A stretch of 64,000 nt of DNA from the NCBI GenBank assembly GCA_029866965.1, contig CP123444.1, positions 2,663,501 to 2,727,500 on the forward strand. The letters run 5' to 3'. This DNA is from Flavobacteriaceae bacterium YJPT1-3. Its GTDB lineage: Bacteria > Bacteroidota > Bacteroidia > Flavobacteriales > Flavobacteriaceae. Shown here one piece after another: positions 44,159 through 54,059 of this stretch. The notes beneath the pieces were generated by a model. It was not told the origin of the DNA and made no database searches. It saw only the letters and a list, made by a program, of their open reading frames with translations. A program made the position numbers and the translations under genes. Positions within the stretch are counted from its first letter, which is position 1, and each line of letters opens with the position of its first letter.

Positions 44159-45859
44159 ATGATGGACCAACTCAACAGACGCTGGTGGAAGGAAGGAATC
44201 GTATATCAAATATATCCCCGAAGCTTTAAGGACACTAATGGTGATGGCGTAGGCGATCTTCGAGGCATCATTCAAAAACTAGATTACATCAAAAGTACCG
44301 GAGTCGACATCATCTGGCTCAATCCAATCTATCAATCCCCCAATGATGATAATGGCTATGACATCAGTGACTATCGCGCCATCATGGATGAATTTGGCAC
44401 CATGGCCGATTTTGAAGAATTACTGGAGGGCATGCATGAACGCGGACTTAAGCTGGTCATGGATCTGGTGGTGAATCACTGCAGCGACGAGCATCAATGG
44501 TTTCAAGAAAGCCGCAAGTCAAGGGATAACCCTTACCGCGATTATTTTCATTGGTGGCCTGCCGAAAAAGGAACCCCGCCCAAACGCTGGAGTTATTTTG
44601 ACGTCGATGGGAACGCCTGGAAGTATGACGCGACCACTGACGCCTATTATCTGCATTATTTCGCTGAAAAACAGCCTGATCTCAAATGGGAGAATCCGGA
44701 AGTGCGCAGGGAGATCTACGACATGATGCATTTCTGGTTTCAGAAAGGGGTAGACGGTTTCCGTATGGATGTGATTCCGTTCATTTCTAAAGACACCTCT
44801 TATCCGGAACTTCCCAAGAACTATGACGGTGACTTCATTACGTTCTATTCTAATGGCCCCAGATTGCACGAGTTTCTGCACGAGATGAATCAAGAGGTAC
44901 TGAGCAAATATGACGTGATGACCGTAGGAGAAGCGCCCGGAGTACATTTGGAAGATGCCCTAAATTTTGTAGATGAAGATCGGGAAGAACTCGATATGTT
45001 TTTTCACTTTGACCTGATGGCCCTGGATCGGGCCGAAGGAGAAGTCTTTATGATGGCTAAAGAGCCCTGGAAACTCTCCAAATTCAAAGAAATACATTCT
45101 AAATGGGATGCCGTTTTTGCAGAGAAAGGCTGGGGGAGTATGTTTTTAAGTAATCACGATTTTCCCAGGTCGGTCAGTCGATGGGGCAATGACAGTCCAG
45201 AATATTGGCGCAACAGTGCTACAATGCTGCACACCTTTTTGCTCACTATGCGAGGAACTCCCTATTTTTATTTTGGAGATGAATTGGGAATGACCAACAT
45301 TCGTTTTGATCGTATTGAGGATTACAAAGACATCAATACGATCAATAAATACCGCTCCATTCAGAAAGAAGGAGGAGATTTAGAGGCGTTTATTGAAAAT
45401 GAGAAAGAGGCTGCCCGTGATAATGCCCGTACGCCCATGCAATGGGATACTAGCGAGCAGGCCGGATTTACCACAGGTACTCCCTGGATCAAGGTGAACC
45501 CCAACTATCAAGAAGGCGTGAACGTAGCCGCTCAAGAAAAGGATAAAAATTCGGTGTTGAACTATTTTCGGAGAATGGTTCAAGTACGTAAAGAAAATCA
45601 GGCTTTGATCTACGGGCAGTATGCATTGCTCCAACCGAATCACGAGCAGGTCTATGCCTACACCCGAACTCTAGGAGAAGATCGCTTTCTTGTGCTGCTC
45701 AGTTTTTCTACAGAAACAGAACGCTTTACCATTCCGCCGGAGGTGAACTACAACCGAAAACAGTTGGTGATCAGCAATGACAAAATTTTAGATGATAAGA
45801 CTTACAAAGAATTTATGCTTCGTCCCTACCAGGCCTGTGTGTATCGATTAAGTAATTAA
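44159..45859 (+). CDS. GH13 alpha-glucosidase (oligo-1,6-glucosidase type)
   Basis: About 566 residues from ATG 44159 (AAGGA lies 8 bases upstream; ATG 44162 is equally possible). Sequence RRWWKEGIVYQIYPRSFKDTNG, SPNDDNGYDISDYRAI, nucleophile D204 in GFRMDVIPF, E258 in VGEAPG, D334 in SNHDFPR and RTPMQWD match the GH13_31 oligo-1,6-glucosidase/alpha-glucosidase group, not trehalose synthase. No signal peptide, so cytoplasmic. It probably trims alpha-glucosides or branch points and links functionally with the glg operon 6 kb away. Confidence 0.92.
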   Translation: MMDQLNRRWWKEGIVYQIYPRSFKDTNGDGVGDLRGIIQKLDYIKSTGVDIIWLNPIYQSPNDDNGYDISDYRAIMDEFGTMADFEELLEGMHERGLKLVMDLVVNHCSDEHQWFQESRKSRDNPYRDYFHWWPAEKGTPPKRWSYFDVDGNAWKYDATTDAYYLHYFAEKQPDLKWENPEVRREIYDMMHFWFQKGVDGFRMDVIPFISKDTSYPELPKNYDGDFITFYSNGPRLHEFLHEMNQEVLSKYDVMTVGEAPGVHLEDALNFVDEDREELDMFFHFDLMALDRAEGEVFMMAKEPWKLSKFKEIHSKWDAVFAEKGWGSMFLSNHDFPRSVSRWGNDSPEYWRNSATMLHTFLLTMRGTPYFYFGDELGMTNIRFDRIEDYKDINTINKYRSIQKEGGDLEAFIENEKEAARDNARTPMQWDTSEQAGFTTGTPWIKVNPNYQEGVNVAAQEKDKNSVLNYFRRMVQVRKENQALIYGQYALLQPNHEQVYAYTRTLGEDRFLVLLSFSTETERFTIPPEVNYNRKQLVISNDKILDDKTYKEFMLRPYQACVYRLSN

Positions 45860-45927
45860 TAGAATCATAAGGCTCTGAATATCAATCTTTTTAGCTAACT
45901 TCCTAATTCAACTTAAGGGATTGTATT

Positions 45928-47154
45928 ATGGCAGCACTGGAACTGGGCAATGTTGATCGCGGCAACATGCCGACCAATATTCGGGAATTCTTGAATACCT
46001 ATCATCGGGATCTAAAATCGGAAACCAAACGCCGACTGCAATGGCGCGATGAAGCCAACGGTGCCTGGAAATCCTTCAAGGAAATACCCGGGAAGGATGT
46101 GGAGCAGTTGCAGCGATTTCTCAAGCAAAATGGCTTTTTTCCCAATGCCCGATGTAGCGGGATCTTTGGCTACGGTACCCTGGCTGCTGCACGTTTATTT
46201 CAAGAATATGTCAGGACGGTGGAAAACAAGCCGGATATAGGTGTGGCTGACGGTATTGTAGGAAGTAAGACCTGGGCGCACATTGACCGATGGAAAAGAG
46301 ACGGAGTGGTCAACACCTGGTCGCAATGGAATGCCCATCATCCCAGCCCTGAGAATAAAATGTGGTTTGAACTACTGGAATCTGCCCGAAGCTATTTTCA
46401 ACAGCAAAAAGGCGGTGTATTGGAACAGATTCGTACCTACCCTGCCCCTTCCGATACCCTACCACCGGAGCATTGGACCTATCACCGGGAGGAACCCCAT
46501 CTGATCGGTATAAGACGCAACCAGGATCAAAGTGCAGAGAATCGGACGAATGATGATCTCTTTATCCTACTGATCAAAGGCCTCTGTTTCACGTTTTGGG
46601 GCTCAACAGATCCCAACGCAGCGCTTTCGCGAAAGGATGAGCCCTTTCTGGTCGAGAGCCAACACAAATACCGTATTGGATGGCATTGGGTAAGTCAGGA
46701 TCACAAAGTGTATAAGGCACTAAAGCCTTACGCTAATGGGGTGTTGTGTCATCGTGATGTGGACAATGACAATGCCCTTTCTGAGCAGGATCTGAAAGTG
46801 AATCTAAAAGATGTTCCTGAAAACCCTAATAAGACCATCAATATTCATTGGTCAGGCGACGGAGATTATAATTTCTCAGCAGGCTGTCAGGTTATCGCAG
46901 GGAAGAGTTATATCTCGAATAATGGTGAAATGATCGATCACCGGAAGTTCGCTTCCGACTCGTATGCCGGTCTGGCTGCAGGAAAAACCCGGGGCGCCTA
47001 CAACGTCATCACTGATCTGGTGGCTTGTTATACACCCTTAGGTCGTGATTATGTGTGGTATACTTTAGGCAATGAAGCGCGCTTGAATCAGATCAACCCC
47101 AACTTCTCTAAAAACTTTACCCAGGATACGGTAAAGAAACTCAAGTTCACGTAA
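45928..47154 (+). CDS. peptidoglycan-binding protein with L,D-transpeptidase-like C-terminal motif
   Basis: 408 residues, no signal peptide or membrane segment. Residues about 55-120 form a PG_binding_1-like domain (DVEQLQRFLKQNGFFP, then FGYGTLAAARLFQEYV and DGIVGSKTWAHI). The C-terminal half carries H307 in NIHWSGDG and S317/C320 in SAGCQVI, the His ... SxGC arrangement of YkuD-type L,D-transpeptidases, although overall similarity is too weak to claim the family. It might be a wall-modifying enzyme, an endolysin-like protein or an exported effector. A 13/14 palindrome copy is at 46623. No phage or secretion genes are next to it. Confidence 0.5.
   Translation: MAALELGNVDRGNMPTNIREFLNTYHRDLKSETKRRLQWRDEANGAWKSFKEIPGKDVEQLQRFLKQNGFFPNARCSGIFGYGTLAAARLFQEYVRTVENKPDIGVADGIVGSKTWAHIDRWKRDGVVNTWSQWNAHHPSPENKMWFELLESARSYFQQQKGGVLEQIRTYPAPSDTLPPEHWTYHREEPHLIGIRRNQDQSAENRTNDDLFILLIKGLCFTFWGSTDPNAALSRKDEPFLVESQHKYRIGWHWVSQDHKVYKALKPYANGVLCHRDVDNDNALSEQDLKVNLKDVPENPNKTINIHWSGDGDYNFSAGCQVIAGKSYISNNGEMIDHRKFASDSYAGLAAGKTRGAYNVITDLVACYTPLGRDYVWYTLGNEARLNQINPNFSKNFTQDTVKKLKFT
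46623..46636. repeat. palindrome copy with one mismatch (13/14)
   Basis: GCTTTCGCGAAAGG within the peptidoglycan-binding gene. The 12-base core CTTTCGCGAAAG is intact and encodes LSRK. Confidence 0.7.
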
Positions 47155-47198
47155 ACTGTACGATAGTCTTAATGCACTCTAGAAGACGTTTTCATACG

Positions 47199-48764
47199 CT
47201 ACTTCGCAATATTGACAGCTCGGGTCTCGCGGATCACAGTAACCTTAACCTGACCCGGATAGGTCATATCCGTCTGTATTTTCTGTGAGATCTCAAAAGA
47301 GAGCGCTGCCGCCTTTTCATCGTTGACCTTTTCACTCTCTACAATTACCCGCAATTCGCGTCCGGCTTGAATGGCATAGGCTTTTTGTACTCCACCAAAA
47401 CCAAAGGCAATATCCTCCAGATCTTTCAATCGTTGAATGTATGAATCAAGTACCTGTCTACGGGCTCCTGGGCGGGCTCCGCTGATGGCATCACATACCT
47501 GAATGATGGGTGCCAATAAAGATTTCATTTCGATCTCGTCGTGGTGTGCTCCAATGGCGTTGCACACATCCGGCTTTTCCCCGTATTTCTCTGCCCATTC
47601 CATACCCAGGATGGCATGCGGGGTTTCAGTTTCTGTATGAGGCACTTTTCCAATATCATGCAACAGTCCGGCACGGCGTGCCGCTTTGGGGTTCACTCCC
47701 AATTCAGCAGCCATTACGCTACACAGCTTGGCCACCTCGCGACTGTGCTGAAGGAGGTTCTGACCGTAAGAGGATCGGTATTTCATGCGTCCTACCGCCT
47801 TGATCAATTCCGGATGGAGTCCGTGAATCCCAAGATCGATGACGGTGCGTTTACCCACTTCTACGATTTCCTGCTCCACTTGCTTGGTAGTCTTGGCCAC
47901 CACTTCTTCAATACGCGCCGGATGGATTCGACCGTCGGTCACCAATTTATGCAAACTGAGACGGGCAATTTCCCGGCGTACACTGTCAAAACAGGAGAGA
48001 ATGATCGCTTCGGGGGTATCATCCACGATGATCTCTACTCCGGTTGCCGCTTCAATAGCACGGATGTTTCTACCTTCCCGACCAATAATTCGACCTTTGA
48101 CATCGTCACTCTCCAGGTTAAAGACCGAAACACAGTTATCGATAGCTTCTTCGGTTCCAATCCGCTGAATGGTGTTAATAATGATCTTACGAGCCTCTTG
48201 TTCTGCGGTGAGTTTGGCTTCTTCCATCACCGTCTGAATATGACCCATGGCATCTGTTTTCGCCTGATCTTTTAGTGATTCGATCAATTGTTTTTTGGCG
48301 TCTTCACCAGACATGCCCGAAATCACTTCCAGTTGTTGAATTTGACTCTTATGTGCTTTCTCAACCTCGTTTTGCTTCTTCTCCAGGTATTCCAGACGGT
48401 AGTTGTAGTCTTTGATCTTCTCTTCGAGTTGCTCGTTGGTCTTCTTTGTTTTGGAAAGTTCGTTGCTGATCTGAGATTCCTTTTCGCGAGCACGCTTCTC
48501 CGACTCTGCTATTTTCTTATCTCGGCTCAGGATCACTTTTTCATGCTCTGACTTGAGTTCGATGAATTTTTCCTTTGCCTGAAGTATTTTGTCTTTCTTT
48601 ATGCTCTCTCCTTCATTCTGAGCTTCCTTGATCAGATCATCGGCCTTTTTCTTGGCTCGTTTGATGATCTGAGAAGCATTGTTGCGTTCCAGCAGTTTGG
48701 CTGCTAAAAACCCTAAAAACAAGGCGATCACACCTACGATGAACAACAGTACTGTATGTTCCAT
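47199..48764 (-). CDS. rny: ribonuclease Y
   Basis: 521 residues from ATG 48764 ([22 protein letters not shown], an N-terminal membrane anchor); an upstream in-frame start would put 18 residues before the anchor. A coiled coil rich in K/E follows (about 30-190), then a KH domain ([27 protein letters not shown] split over GxxG) and an HD domain with [13 protein letters not shown]. It is a membrane-tethered endoribonuclease that starts mRNA decay. It lies downstream of zapA on the same strand with a 306-base noncoding gap that probably encodes an RNA. Confidence 0.97.
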   Translation of the reverse strand: MEHTVLLFIVGVIALFLGFLAAKLLERNNASQIIKRAKKKADDLIKEAQNEGESIKKDKILQAKEKFIELKSEHEKVILSRDKKIAESEKRAREKESQISNELSKTKKTNEQLEEKIKDYNYRLEYLEKKQNEVEKAHKSQIQQLEVISGMSGEDAKKQLIESLKDQAKTDAMGHIQTVMEEAKLTAEQEARKIIINTIQRIGTEEAIDNCVSVFNLESDDVKGRIIGREGRNIRAIEAATGVEIIVDDTPEAIILSCFDSVRREIARLSLHKLVTDGRIHPARIEEVVAKTTKQVEQEIVEVGKRTVIDLGIHGLHPELIKAVGRMKYRSSYGQNLLQHSREVAKLCSVMAAELGVNPKAARRAGLLHDIGKVPHTETETPHAILGMEWAEKYGEKPDVCNAIGAHHDEIEMKSLLAPIIQVCDAISGARPGARRQVLDSYIQRLKDLEDIAFGFGGVQKAYAIQAGRELRVIVESEKVNDEKAAALSFEISQKIQTDMTYPGQVKVTVIRETRAVNIAK

Positions 48765-48866
48765 AAATCTATATAATTGTGAAACCTCAGCAAGGAGCTC
48801 AGGTTTTCGATTTTTCATTAGGTTCCGTAAGATCTCTTACGCTGTACCCTCCATGTTAGCAGGTAC

Positions 48867-48998
48867 AAAAAAAAGCCTACACTGGTAAGGTTCCGTATAA
48901 ACTCCAGAAAATAAGGATTAGGGCTAACGAGCTGATCAAGAATCCGTTAGACAAGACTTACGTCAAGTACGGCGCGCTTTTACAACTCTGACTCACCC
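48867..48998 (-). ncRNA. candidate small RNA between zapA and rny (6S RNA-like position)
   Basis: The 306-base gap 48765-49070 has no coding potential. On the minus strand TAATTTTG (-7 box, 49005-49012) would start an RNA near 48998. It contains a stem CTAACG/CGTTAG with inner GAT/ATC, and a possible closing pairing of GGTGAG near the 5' end with CTTACC near the 3' end. It ends in eight T residues (48867-48874). The length of about 130 nt and position next to zapA resemble ssrS (6S RNA) in proteobacteria; a flavobacterial 6S-like RNA family is known (6S-Flavo). No -33 element at the proper spacing was found, and the covariance model was not run. Confidence 0.42.
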
Positions 48999-49070
48999 TT
49001 TATACAAAATTAGTGTTGAGTTTATCAAAAAAGTAACCAATGTAGGCAGTATCTTCTATGTAAAGAACGT

Positions 49071-49361
49071 CTATGCTAACTTCTCATCCAAAAGGCGGTC
49101 CAAAGCTGCTAATCGCTCTTGCATGGCTTCACGATCATCATCAGCGTCCAACTCCTTCTGAACTACTTGAGTAGCAAATTGTAAGGCGCACATGGCGAGT
49201 ACGTCTTGTTTATCTCTGACGGCATAATTCCGCTCAAATTGTTTAATCACTTCATCAATTCGCTTGGTTGCTTTCCTTAACCCTTCTTCCTGTTTAGGGT
49301 CAATGGTTAGCGGATACACCCGATCAGCAATGGACAATTTAATTTTCAGCTTGTCTGACAT
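49071..49361 (-). CDS. zapA: cell division protein ZapA
   Basis: 96 residues. LKIKLSIADRVYPLTIDPKQEEGLRKATKRIDEVIKQF is the ZapA N-terminal globular head, followed by a long coiled-coil helix (VLAMCALQFATQVVQKELDADDDREAMQERLAAL). It bundles FtsZ filaments at the division site. It follows the small coiled-coil gene by 13 bases and should be co-transcribed with it from the promoter at 49693. Confidence 0.93.
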   Translation of the reverse strand: MSDKLKIKLSIADRVYPLTIDPKQEEGLRKATKRIDEVIKQFERNYAVRDKQDVLAMCALQFATQVVQKELDADDDREAMQERLAALDRLLDEKLA

Positions 49362-49374
49362 AGTGGATGTCTTA

Positions 49375-49665
49375 TTACTCGGCTAAATGAGCAATACATT
49401 GATCGATCTCTCGAATCAAAGTGTTTATTTTGAGTTTCGTCTCCCGTTTGTATTCTTTACTGCCTAGCATGGCATTGGCGGTTTTGAGCGTCTCGTATTT
49501 AGAAGACCAGTTCCCCAATTCATCATTCAGGCGTTTTTTTTCTCCCTTAACGGTTTCCAATTCGTCCTGAAGGCGCTTGATGTGATCTTCGAGCCGGTCG
49601 CACTTATCAACTAGTTTTCTGGTCTTTTTCTCCAGAGAATCAACAAGTTGAATGGACTTACTCAT
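49375..49665 (-). CDS. small coiled-coil protein, ZapB-like
   Basis: 96 residues, almost entirely heptad coiled coil (LEKKTRKLVDKCDRLEDHIKRLQDELETVKGEKKRLNDEL). No signal peptide. Its place directly before zapA in one transcription unit, with matching length and coiled-coil nature, makes a division-associated ZapB-like role plausible. Sequence identity to ZapB is not detectable by eye, so the assignment is inference from context. Confidence 0.6.
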   Translation of the reverse strand: MSKSIQLVDSLEKKTRKLVDKCDRLEDHIKRLQDELETVKGEKKRLNDELGNWSSKYETLKTANAMLGSKEYKRETKLKINTLIREIDQCIAHLAE

Positions 49666-49692
49666 ACCTTTCCTTTGCCTTTCATGCTATCA

Positions 49693-49723
49693 CAAAGTTA
49701 AGGTTCTGTAAAGAATATCCCAA
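49693..49723 (-). promoter_or_regulatory. promoter of the coiled-coil/zapA unit
   Basis: On the minus strand TTG (49721-49723), 20 bases, TAACTTTG (49693-49700). Good match to the Bacteroidota consensus. Transcript start is expected near 49686, 21 bases before the ATG. Confidence 0.7.
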
Positions 49724-49861
49724 TAGTATCCGGTTTTAATTTGCATATGCACATCGAGCGTAGCTACTCCTTGCGAACTTTATAATTTTGGTCTGTGTTT
49801 TGCGTTTATGGGAGCAGCCTTTCTTTACCAATTTGACACGATTGACTATTTTCGCTTTGCT

Positions 49862-51559
49862 ATGCCAAGAACTTTTTCCTGCCTATTCTTAGTATTCTTT
49901 ACCACCTACTCCCTTTGTGCTCAGGCTCCGGACGTAGCCGGAGAATTCAGCTCACCCTTGGAAATCCCCATTGTCCTGTCGGGGACTTTTGGTGAGTTGA
50001 GAAGCAATCATTTCCACGGAGGTCTGGACATCAAAACGCAAGGCCGCCAGGGCTTGAATGTACTGGCCGCAGCACCGGCCTATGTGAGCCGTATAAAAAT
50101 CTCGCATTACGGCTACGGTAAGGCTATTTACCTCACGCATCCCAATGGCATGACCACCGTCTATGCCCATCTCAAAGCCTTTGCGCCTAAGATCGAATCT
50201 TACGTTAAAGAACGCCAATACCAGAAAGAGAGCTTTGAAATCGAACTCTTTCCCGACGAATCTGAATTGACCGTCGAACAGGGCGAAGTGATCGCCTACT
50301 CCGGAAATACAGGTGGAAGCGGCGGTCCGCATTTGCATTTTGAAATTCGGGATCGGTATCAAAGGCCTATGAATCCTTTAAGCTATGGAATGGAGGTTAA
50401 GGATACGCAACGTCCTACCCTATCCAAACTCATGGTTTATCCTTTAAGCCCGGATGCACAAGTAAACCAGTCGGCCATTCCTCAGGAACTGGACCTGATT
50501 CCCAATCCGGATGGCACCTTTTCGGCACCTGCATTAACCGCTTATGGGGCTATTGGATTCGGGATCGCCACAGTCGATCGTCAGGACTACGCCATGAATA
50601 ATAATGGCATCTACAAAATTACCACCTTCATCAATGGCACGCCTAATTTTGAGGTAGTCATGGATAAGTTCACTTTTGCGGAAACGCGCTATATCAATCG
50701 GATGATCGATTATGAATTGTATCAAAAAGAACGAGAGCGAGTTCAAAAACTATTTATCGAACCGAATAATCCCCTGAGTATTTTTCCTATCCAAGAAAAT
50801 CAGGGGATGATCGAGCTCAAGGAAGAGCAATTGTCCTACAATTACTTGATTTCGGTACAGGATTTTGCCGGAAATGAAACCAAGATTCAAATCCCCATCA
50901 CTGCTAAAAAAGATAGTCTTGTCAATCCAAAGCGCATTGACAGTACCAACTACTTCGTGTTTCCGGATCAGGCACAGTCGATCAAAGAGGGGAAATTTGA
51001 CATTTATATTCCCAAAGGAGCCTTCTACGAGCCCCAGTTTTTAGATATCTCAGTGAGCGGCGACCAACTGCAATTGCACCACGACTATACCCCGGTGCAT
51101 AAAAATATTACACTGCGCTATGATGTGTCTGCTTTCGCGAAAGCGGACCAGGAAAAAATGTACCTGGGCAGGTATCAGGACGATGGAGACCTTTCTTTTG
51201 TAAGCTCGACTATAAAAGACGAAAAGCTTACCGCAAGGACTCGCGTGCTGGGGGCATACAGCTTTGGCTTTGACCGCACCGCTCCGGAAGTGAGCCCCGA
51301 AAACTTTAAAGATGGACAGTGGCTGTCTAAATATCGCTACCTCAAATTCAAGATCAACGATGAAAATACCGGTATTGAGAGTTACCGGGCTACCTTGAAT
51401 GGTTCATTTATCTTGATGGAATATGACTATAAAACCGATATGCTGGTTCATGACTTCAACGACGGAAAGGCTCAATCGGGTGCCAATGATTTAAAACTAG
51501 TGGTCACAGACCGCGTTGGAAATAGTACTACATTTGAAGCGACCATCTATCGAAAATAA
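49862..51559 (+). CDS. M23 family metallopeptidase, exported
   Basis: 565 residues from ATG 49862, chosen because MPRTFSCLFLVFFTTYSLCAQ is a signal peptide; the frame also opens at 49808. LytM/M23 domain with HGGLD (52-56) and HLH (157-159), the zinc ligands, in front of a long C-terminal region with Ig-like beta modules (KESLVNPKRIDSTNYFVFP area). A periplasmic peptidoglycan endopeptidase or a degraded scaffold; the ligands are intact here. A perfect palindrome at 51131 encodes residues 424-428 (AFAKA). A TonB receptor starts 6 bases after its stop. Confidence 0.92.
   Translation: MPRTFSCLFLVFFTTYSLCAQAPDVAGEFSSPLEIPIVLSGTFGELRSNHFHGGLDIKTQGRQGLNVLAAAPAYVSRIKISHYGYGKAIYLTHPNGMTTVYAHLKAFAPKIESYVKERQYQKESFEIELFPDESELTVEQGEVIAYSGNTGGSGGPHLHFEIRDRYQRPMNPLSYGMEVKDTQRPTLSKLMVYPLSPDAQVNQSAIPQELDLIPNPDGTFSAPALTAYGAIGFGIATVDRQDYAMNNNGIYKITTFINGTPNFEVVMDKFTFAETRYINRMIDYELYQKERERVQKLFIEPNNPLSIFPIQENQGMIELKEEQLSYNYLISVQDFAGNETKIQIPITAKKDSLVNPKRIDSTNYFVFPDQAQSIKEGKFDIYIPKGAFYEPQFLDISVSGDQLQLHHDYTPVHKNITLRYDVSAFAKADQEKMYLGRYQDDGDLSFVSSTIKDEKLTARTRVLGAYSFGFDRTAPEVSPENFKDGQWLSKYRYLKFKINDENTGIESYRATLNGSFILMEYDYKTDMLVHDFNDGKAQSGANDLKLVVTDRVGNSTTFEATIYRK
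51131..51144. repeat. GCTTTCGCGAAAGC palindrome, in the M23 gene
   Basis: Exact copy, read as AFAKA at residues 424-428. Confidence 0.9.
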
Positions 51560-51565
51560 ACCTTC

Positions 51566-54022
51566 TTGAGACCCTTACTCCTTCTTGTACTGATGTTGAG
51601 CCCTATGCTGGTTATTGGCCAAACAGCGGTGATCAAAGGGGTGGTCTTTGACAATGATCAAAACCCTATAGGGAATGTCAATGTCAGCAGCGGCTCCCTG
51701 GGTACACAAACCAATAGTAATGGGTTCTATCTTTTAGAAATTCCGGCCAATCAGCAGGTAACCATCACTTTTTCCCACATCGGATTCGGGCGTGTGAGTA
51801 CTACCCTCACTCTGGCTGATCAGGAGTCTTTTGAATTTAATCCTGTGCTTCAGATCGATCGCGAGCAGATCAGTGAAGTCATTGTCGCGGCAGACGGCCG
51901 GAGACAAGCCGAGGGGGTCGTTGCTCTGAGTCCGGAGATGATCCGAAAGATCCCCGGTGCGAATCCCGGTGTGGAAAATCTCTTACAAACCCTACCGGGG
52001 GTGAGCTCCAATAATGAGCTCAGTACCACCTATGCGGTACGGGGAGGCAACTACGACGAGAATTTAGTCTATGTCAATGAGATCGAAGTGTATAGACCCT
52101 TTCTGATTCGTTCCGGCCGACAGGAAGGATTGAGTTTCGTTAACCCTGATCTGGTTCGCAACGTGGACTTTAGTGCCGGAGGCTTTCAGGCGCAGTACGG
52201 AGACCGCATGTCATCTGTATTGGATATCACCTACCGAAGACCTACTGATTTTCGTGGCGGTATAGATGCCTCACTTCTGGGAGGAAGTGCTTTTGTAGAG
52301 GGAGTTTCAACTAATGATAAGTTTACAGCGATACTCGGTCTGCGTTACCGCGATAACAGTCTACTGGTTGACGCACAGCAAACGGAGACGAATTTTCAAC
52401 CTGTTTTTGTCGATGCCCAAACCTATTTGACGTATCAATGGAATCAACGTTTGGAAGTTAGTTTTTTAGGAACTGCGTCCATCAACGATTACCAGTACGA
52501 GCCTTTTGCGCGCCAGACCAATTTTGGTAGCCTGATCGATCCCCGGGCCGTAGTCATTCTCTATGAAGGTCGGGAAGAAGACCGTTACGACACCTACTTG
52601 GGCGCGCTCAAAGGTACCTATGCCGTTAACGATAATCTAACGCTTAAATTGATCGGCTCTGCCTACCAAACGCAGGAGCAGGAGTATTTCGATATTCTTG
52701 CGCAATACCGCTTAGGAACCCCAAACACCAATATTGGGGATGAGGACATTGGTGAGGTTGAGTTCACGGAAGGCGCCGGGAGTCAGCTTACTCATGCTCG
52801 TAATGATCTGGATGCGGTTATTGTCAACCTGCAACATCGAGGGCAGTGGATACAGGATGAACAACAATTGGAATGGGGTCTCAAATACACCCATGAAGAT
52901 ATACGAGATCGATTGGAAGAATACGAAATCGTTGACTCTGCTGGTTTTTCCATTCGGCCACCTATTGCCGACTTTGCCAACGATCAGCCCTATACCCCTT
53001 TCGACGCTCCACTCGTGCCCTTTACCAGTGTTCGGGCTCAAAATGAGACCCGTGTCGATCGATGGTCTGCCTTTGTCCAATACAGTAAGAACATTACCCT
53101 GGGAAGCGCACAGGCCTATTACAATGTAGGGGTTCGTAGCCAGCGCTGGACGGTATCCGGAGCTGGAATTCGCGAAGAGAGCCAGCAAGTCGTGAGTCCA
53201 CGGGCTCAATTCTCCATCAAGCCGGATTGGCGAAGCGATATGGTTTTTCGATTGGCGGCAGGAGTCTACCATCAACCTCCTTTCTATCGCGAACTCCGAG
53301 ATTCCCTCGGGCAAGTTCGTCCCGAAGTAGAAGCGCAACGCAGTATTCATGTGGTATTGGGTCACGATTGGAGCTTCGATCTCTGGGAGCGGCCGTTTAA
53401 ACTAGTCTCTGAACTTTACTACAAAGATTTAGACAATGTCAATCCTTACACCCTCGAAAACGTTCGTATACGCTATCGCGCACGGAATAATGCAGTTGCT
53501 CGTGCCTATGGGGTCGATTTGCGATTGAATGGAGAATTCGTACCCGGAACCGAAAGCTGGGTCAGTATAGGGGTGTTGAAAACCGAAGAAAATATTGATG
53601 ATCGCGGCTATATTGCGCGCCCCACCGATCAACGCTTCAAGGCGGCTTTACTCTTTCAGGACTATGTTCCCACCCTGCCCAGTTTAAAGTTGTATTTGAA
53701 TATGGTCTATCAGACCGGATTGCCCGGCGGTTCGCCCAGTTATGCCGACCCCTACGACTTCCAAAGCCGATTGCCTTTTTACTTCCGTTCTGACCTGGGT
53801 GTGTTCTACGTGCTTACCGATCAACAAAAACGCTTCGAAAAGGGTCACTGGCTTTCTGTGTTTCAGGAGTTGACTGCCGGATTTGAAATCTATAATATTT
53901 TCGATCGTCAGAATTCGATCACCAATACCTTTGTGCGCGATGCCAACTCCAAAAGGCAGTTTGCCATACCTAATTTCTTGACACCTCGAGTATTCAATGT
54001 GCGCCTAAGTATGCGTTTCTAG
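51566..54022 (+). CDS. TonB-dependent receptor with carboxypeptidase-like N-terminal domain
   Basis: 818 residues if TTG 51566 is the start, giving the signal peptide MRPLLLLVLMLSPMLVIGQ; ATG 51593 would leave a very short one. CarboxypepD_reg-like domain (about 20-100, GVVFDNDQNPIGNVNVSSGSLG), plug domain with LLQTLPGVSSNNELSTTYAVRGG, then a 22-strand barrel ending in FNVRLSMRF. It imports a bound ligand across the outer membrane using TonB energy. No SusD partner is adjacent, so it is not a classic glycan locus. Co-transcribed with the M23 gene. Confidence 0.93.
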   Translation: MRPLLLLVLMLSPMLVIGQTAVIKGVVFDNDQNPIGNVNVSSGSLGTQTNSNGFYLLEIPANQQVTITFSHIGFGRVSTTLTLADQESFEFNPVLQIDREQISEVIVAADGRRQAEGVVALSPEMIRKIPGANPGVENLLQTLPGVSSNNELSTTYAVRGGNYDENLVYVNEIEVYRPFLIRSGRQEGLSFVNPDLVRNVDFSAGGFQAQYGDRMSSVLDITYRRPTDFRGGIDASLLGGSAFVEGVSTNDKFTAILGLRYRDNSLLVDAQQTETNFQPVFVDAQTYLTYQWNQRLEVSFLGTASINDYQYEPFARQTNFGSLIDPRAVVILYEGREEDRYDTYLGALKGTYAVNDNLTLKLIGSAYQTQEQEYFDILAQYRLGTPNTNIGDEDIGEVEFTEGAGSQLTHARNDLDAVIVNLQHRGQWIQDEQQLEWGLKYTHEDIRDRLEEYEIVDSAGFSIRPPIADFANDQPYTPFDAPLVPFTSVRAQNETRVDRWSAFVQYSKNITLGSAQAYYNVGVRSQRWTVSGAGIREESQQVVSPRAQFSIKPDWRSDMVFRLAAGVYHQPPFYRELRDSLGQVRPEVEAQRSIHVVLGHDWSFDLWERPFKLVSELYYKDLDNVNPYTLENVRIRYRARNNAVARAYGVDLRLNGEFVPGTESWVSIGVLKTEENIDDRGYIARPTDQRFKAALLFQDYVPTLPSLKLYLNMVYQTGLPGGSPSYADPYDFQSRLPFYFRSDLGVFYVLTDQQKRFEKGHWLSVFQELTAGFEIYNIFDRQNSITNTFVRDANSKRQFAIPNFLTPRVFNVRLSMRF

Positions 54023-54059
54023 TGGGTGTAGCTCAATCACAGTAATTTATGGTAATTAC

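Noticed and set aside
44159..45859. Trehalose synthase (TreS) as the missing member of the GlgE pathway
   Set aside because: Motifs SPNDDNGYDISDY and RTPMQWD and the overall sequence fit oligo-1,6-glucosidase/alpha-glucosidase, not TreS.
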